Part shown: piece by piece, positions 61,996 to 64,000 of the stretch
How the letters are laid out: each line of letters opens with the position of its first letter
Position numbering within the stretch: position 1 is the stretch's first letter
Assembly (NCBI RefSeq): GCF_016583905.1
Contig: NZ_NRRY01000029.1
Location: 1 to 64,000, forward strand
Direction: 5' to 3'
DNA: 64,000 nt
From: Lamprobacter modestohalophilus
Lineage (GTDB): Bacteria > Pseudomonadota > Gammaproteobacteria > Chromatiales > Chromatiaceae
Made by a program: the position numbers and the translations under genes
The notes under the pieces: generated by a model
Seen by the model: the letters and a program-made list of their open reading frames with translations, nothing else
Database searches by the model: none
What the model was told of the DNA's origin: nothing

Positions 61996-62035
61996 CAGCG
62001 GCTTAGCCTCAATCTGGGTTAGGCCGCTGCCTTTT
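61996..62035 (+). terminator. tRNA-type terminator after the tRNA fragment
   Basis: CAGCGGCTTAGCC pairs with GGTTAGGCCGCTG (one mismatch and one G-U) around an 8-base loop, then CCTTTTG. It lies 8 bases past the CCA end, where the terminator of an intact tRNA gene would be. Confidence 0.6.
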
Positions 62036-62157
62036 GAGTCACCATAAAGTCACCACGCGGCAGAGTTTCGCGCGACTTTCGACGCTTGCTAAGCCGTTGA
62101 CTGGCCGTTGCAGGGTTTCCTGCATCGCTGGGGCCGTCTGGCGTTGTCCAGACCGCT

Positions 62158-62180
62158 AAAGGTAGCTCCGGACTACCTTT
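62158..62180. terminator. Hairpin downstream of the phage-like genes
   Basis: AAAGGTAG-CTCCGGA-CTACCTTT: perfect 8-bp arms. T runs on both sides make it a plausible bidirectional terminator for the leftward phage-like operon. A second inverted repeat, CTGTAG/CTACAG, lies at about 62202-62220. Confidence 0.5.
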
Positions 62181-62246
62181 TACAAGTCGCTGATTCTGTT
62201 GACTGTAGTCAATGGCTACAGTGCTTAATGTCCGCCATGGGGATAC

Positions 62247-62528
62247 TTAGCGAGGGCCGCGCTCATTCAGCCAGCGACTGCGGCGGCGACTGACCGTTGA
62301 TCGATGCTTGCCGAGCGCGCGCGCGATCTCCCGCGGGTGCTGCCCTTGCTCGAGGCGTTGAATAATCTCGCTATCGGTCGCCGGATCGCTGGAACGGATA
62401 TAGCAGGCACCCTGCCAGCGAGCGCGAACCGGCTTTAGAGCTCTACGCACCAGGGCCTCATCAGCGCCGGCGGCGATCATTGCCAGGGCGGCATCATGGA
62501 TCGGATCGAGGGCCTCGGATGCTGGCAT
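62247..62528 (-). CDS. Mor-like phage transcription activator
   Basis: A 93-aa protein, ATG 62528. A helical N-terminal half leads to RWQGACYIRSSD, which resembles the iYIPk segment of Mor/C-family activators of Mu-like phages, and then a helix-turn-helix (HPREIARALGKHRSTVSRRRSRW). Mor proteins switch on middle transcription. The basic C-terminus is in keeping. It is the last gene of the leftward phage-like row, 258 bases from the tRNA fragment. Confidence 0.6.
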   Translation of the reverse strand: MPASEALDPIHDAALAMIAAGADEALVRRALKPVRARWQGACYIRSSDPATDSEIIQRLEQGQHPREIARALGKHRSTVSRRRSRWLNERGPR

Positions 62529-62785
62529 GGGTGCATGGTGCCCTCGGGGTGAAGGGGATGCCGGCGGCGGGACACTGCGCCGGCAGACAGTGACAAAGCG
62601 GAGCTTCCGATGGACGCTGCTCCCCAGTCCCTTGCCACCTTTTGAGCGAGGCGACGGCGCTAAAAGGGTGCTGGCTTTGGGAACCGGCCAGCGTCGGTAA
62701 GCCGAAATCAGCAGCAGTTGGAGTGCTGCTACTGATCCCTCCCTATCGCTCGCAGTCAGCGGCAAAGCCACTGCGAGCGAAATCT

Positions 62786-62983
62786 TCAGGCTGTCGCAGC
62801 CGACACCGAGCGCCGGACTCTCGCCACGGCTTCGAGGATCGCAATCAGCTCGGCCTGTGATCGTGCTCGGGTGCGGTGCAGGTCCACCTCGGGCGCGGTG
62901 ATCGTTACGCCGTAACGGGTGAATGGCTGCCCAGCGGGAACAGCCAGCCGTGATGCGTTCGGTCGGTGCATTGCGAGAATCAC
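62786..62983 (-). CDS. Small phage-like protein, unknown
   Basis: A 65-aa frame with GTG start overlapping the stop of the gene before it (GTGA), which supports translation. A later ATG at 62971 is possible. The sequence (RYGVTITAPEVDLHRTRARSQAEL) has no family I recognise. Between its end and the Mor-like start, 257 bases have no supported gene. Confidence 0.45.
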   Translation of the reverse strand: MILAMHRPNASRLAVPAGQPFTRYGVTITAPEVDLHRTRARSQAELIAILEAVARVRRSVSAATA

Positions 62984-63531
62984 GCGGCTTTCTCCATCGG
63001 CTCGCCGGACAGTTCAGCATCAGGCGCAAGGATGATCTCGATCGAGGCATCTGCTCTGCGCTCTACCTGCTCGCCGGCGGCTTCGAGCTCGCGGAGCAGT
63101 CGTTCTTCTTCGATCTCGAGCGCTTCGATCTGCGCTTGCAGGCGTTGACGCTCTGGCTCGCGTTGGGTCAGCGGTAGGGCGTCGGCCAGCTCCATAGCTT
63201 CGATCTCGGCTTTCAGCTTGGCCTTGATCGCATCACCGTGCAGCCAGGCCAGCAAGCCAGCGGTGAGCGCTGCCCCTTGTGGGCCTTGACTGGTGACGGT
63301 GGCGACGTTGAGAAAATTGCGCGCGGCCTCGGTGATGCGCGGTTGCACGAAGGCGCTCGCTCGATAGGCGCCTTGAAAGTCGCGGGCTTGGCTGTCGACC
63401 AGATCATGTGCCCGCGCAATCGCTTCGTCATGCGGCAGCGGCCTGTCTGGCAGGCTGGCGAGCGCTTCTTGCGCTGCAAGGATTGCTGATCGGGTCTTGT
63501 CGAGCTTTGCGACGGCTGATTTAGTAGACAT
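62980..63531 (-). CDS. Phage-like helical protein, unknown
   Basis: A 183-aa protein from ATG 63531, which overlaps the end of the preceding gene by 11 bases. A Lys-rich start (MSTKSAVAKLDK) is followed by a globular part and a coiled coil (ERQRLQAQIEALEIEEERLL). Not recognised; the compact overlaps are phage-like. Confidence 0.55.
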   Translation of the reverse strand: MSTKSAVAKLDKTRSAILAAQEALASLPDRPLPHDEAIARAHDLVDSQARDFQGAYRASAFVQPRITEAARNFLNVATVTSQGPQGAALTAGLLAWLHGDAIKAKLKAEIEAMELADALPLTQREPERQRLQAQIEALEIEEERLLRELEAAGEQVERRADASIEIILAPDAELSGEPMEKAA

Positions 63532-63868
63532 AGCCGGCCACCTCCGCGGCCATGCCCTTTTTCCGGGCGTACTCCACTGCTCTGCGGCCGAGCTCAATGC
63601 GCGGCATCAGCGCTTGATGACCCTCAGACTGCCGAGACTGAAGGCGCCGCAACTGCTCTTTGCGCCCTTGCAGAACGCGGAGCGACTGCGGATTAGCCTC
63701 TTGCCCTAGGGTGCCGGTCCGGCTGGCTTCGATGCCGACGGACAGTTGGTTGATCTCGCCGCGCAGCGCTTCGATCTCGGATCGGATGCCGCTCATGGTC
63801 GAGGATGCTGTTTGTGCTGAATCGAGAACGTCATACAGCCGGTTTTGGTCGATCGTGTATTCAGGCAT
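63521..63868 (-). CDS. Phage-like coiled-coil protein, unknown
   Basis: A 115-aa protein, ATG 63868 inside the stop of the previous gene (ATGCCTGA). Central coiled coil (IRSEIEALRGEINQLSVGIE) and a basic C-terminal helix (RRAVEYARKKGMAAEV). Function not recognised. Confidence 0.55.
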   Translation of the reverse strand: MPEYTIDQNRLYDVLDSAQTASSTMSGIRSEIEALRGEINQLSVGIEASRTGTLGQEANPQSLRVLQGRKEQLRRLQSRQSEGHQALMPRIELGRRAVEYARKKGMAAEVAGYVY

Positions 63869-64000
63869 TAGTGACTCCAGGGCCGGTCTGGCGCGCATTG
63901 TTCTTAGCGATGATGGCTTGCCAGGGGTCTTTGGCGTTCTTGCGATGCTCATCAGACAGCCGCTTGCGCTCTGCGAGCACGGCCGCGCGAATCTCGGCTG
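63861..64000 (-). CDS. Partial phage-like CDS, C-terminal 45 residues
   Basis: A frame open from the window edge reads EIRAAVLAERKRLSDEHRKN, then PWQAIIAKNNARQTG, and stops at 63861, overlapping the next start by 8 bases. Its start lies beyond base 64000. Charged and helical; not recognised. Confidence 0.5.
   Translation of the reverse strand, partial: AEIRAAVLAERKRLSDEHRKNAKDPWQAIIAKNNARQTGPGVTNA

Overview
The window is chromosomal DNA of a GC-rich gammaproteobacterium. The epmB/efp/epmA cluster, an E. coli-type phosphatidylserine decarboxylase, BioA, NadA, DsbB, and the relaxed set of Uma2, SulP and RND genes fit the Chromatiales (purple sulfur bacteria and relatives). That placement is inference: there is no rRNA, photosynthesis or sulfur-oxidation gene here to prove it.

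Layout. 0-7 kb: a broken Uma2 gene, a LysE gene stub, and a two-gene unit of an unknown 605-aa protein plus a large SNF2 ATPase, then OsmC. 7-16 kb: SulP transporter, LysE exporter, and bioA, nadA and an NrtR-like Nudix regulator on one strand with a palindrome in front of the regulator, then a ROK sugar kinase and a dynamin-like GTPase. 16.6-25 kb: an RND efflux adaptor and pump (pump frameshifted, with a histone-H1-like tail), an exported protein of odd composition, and a ParA-like ATPase / membrane protein / 5'-nucleotidase trio. 25-34 kb: EF-P and its lysylation enzymes, psd, a cysteine-less SCO-like protein, msrB, dacB and a PDZ-less trypsin-like lipoprotein. 33-39.5 kb: pstS-pstC-pstA-pstB behind a Pho box, with phoU convergent. 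39.6-46.9 kb: an unknown 440-aa protein, a divergent mreB without mreC/mreD, several gene fragments, an AAA ATPase with a nuclease-like C-terminus, a GNAT enzyme and Uma2.

47-54 kb is an arsenic resistance island on the minus strand: arsR, a Pho-boxed pstS, arsJ-type GAPDH, arsJ, an ArsP-like permease, a truncated zinc-ribbon stub, dsbB and a small thioredoxin. By known chemistry GAPDH makes 1-arseno-3-phosphoglycerate and ArsJ exports it. Here ArsJ is fused to a C-terminal HlyD/lipoyl-like domain of about 200 residues, the most novel thing in the window. A repeat of about 57 bp lies as a doublet on both sides of the gapdh-arsJ pair.

54-62 kb: a LysM coiled-coil protein, TrpB2, a three-gene coiled-coil / DUF6384-like / glycine-tailed unit, and an ABC ATPase whose stop codon lies inside the 3' half of a tRNA-Lys gene, that is, an integration scar. 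62-64 kb: tightly overlapping phage-like genes with a Mor-like regulator run off the right edge.

Two genome-style features recur. The gaps are full of short tandem repeats (7-18 bp units, 2-5 copies). And at least three gaps hold just the first 17-30 codons of a known gene (lysE, dsbB, a GDCC-type zinc ribbon), two of which have intact relatives in this window.
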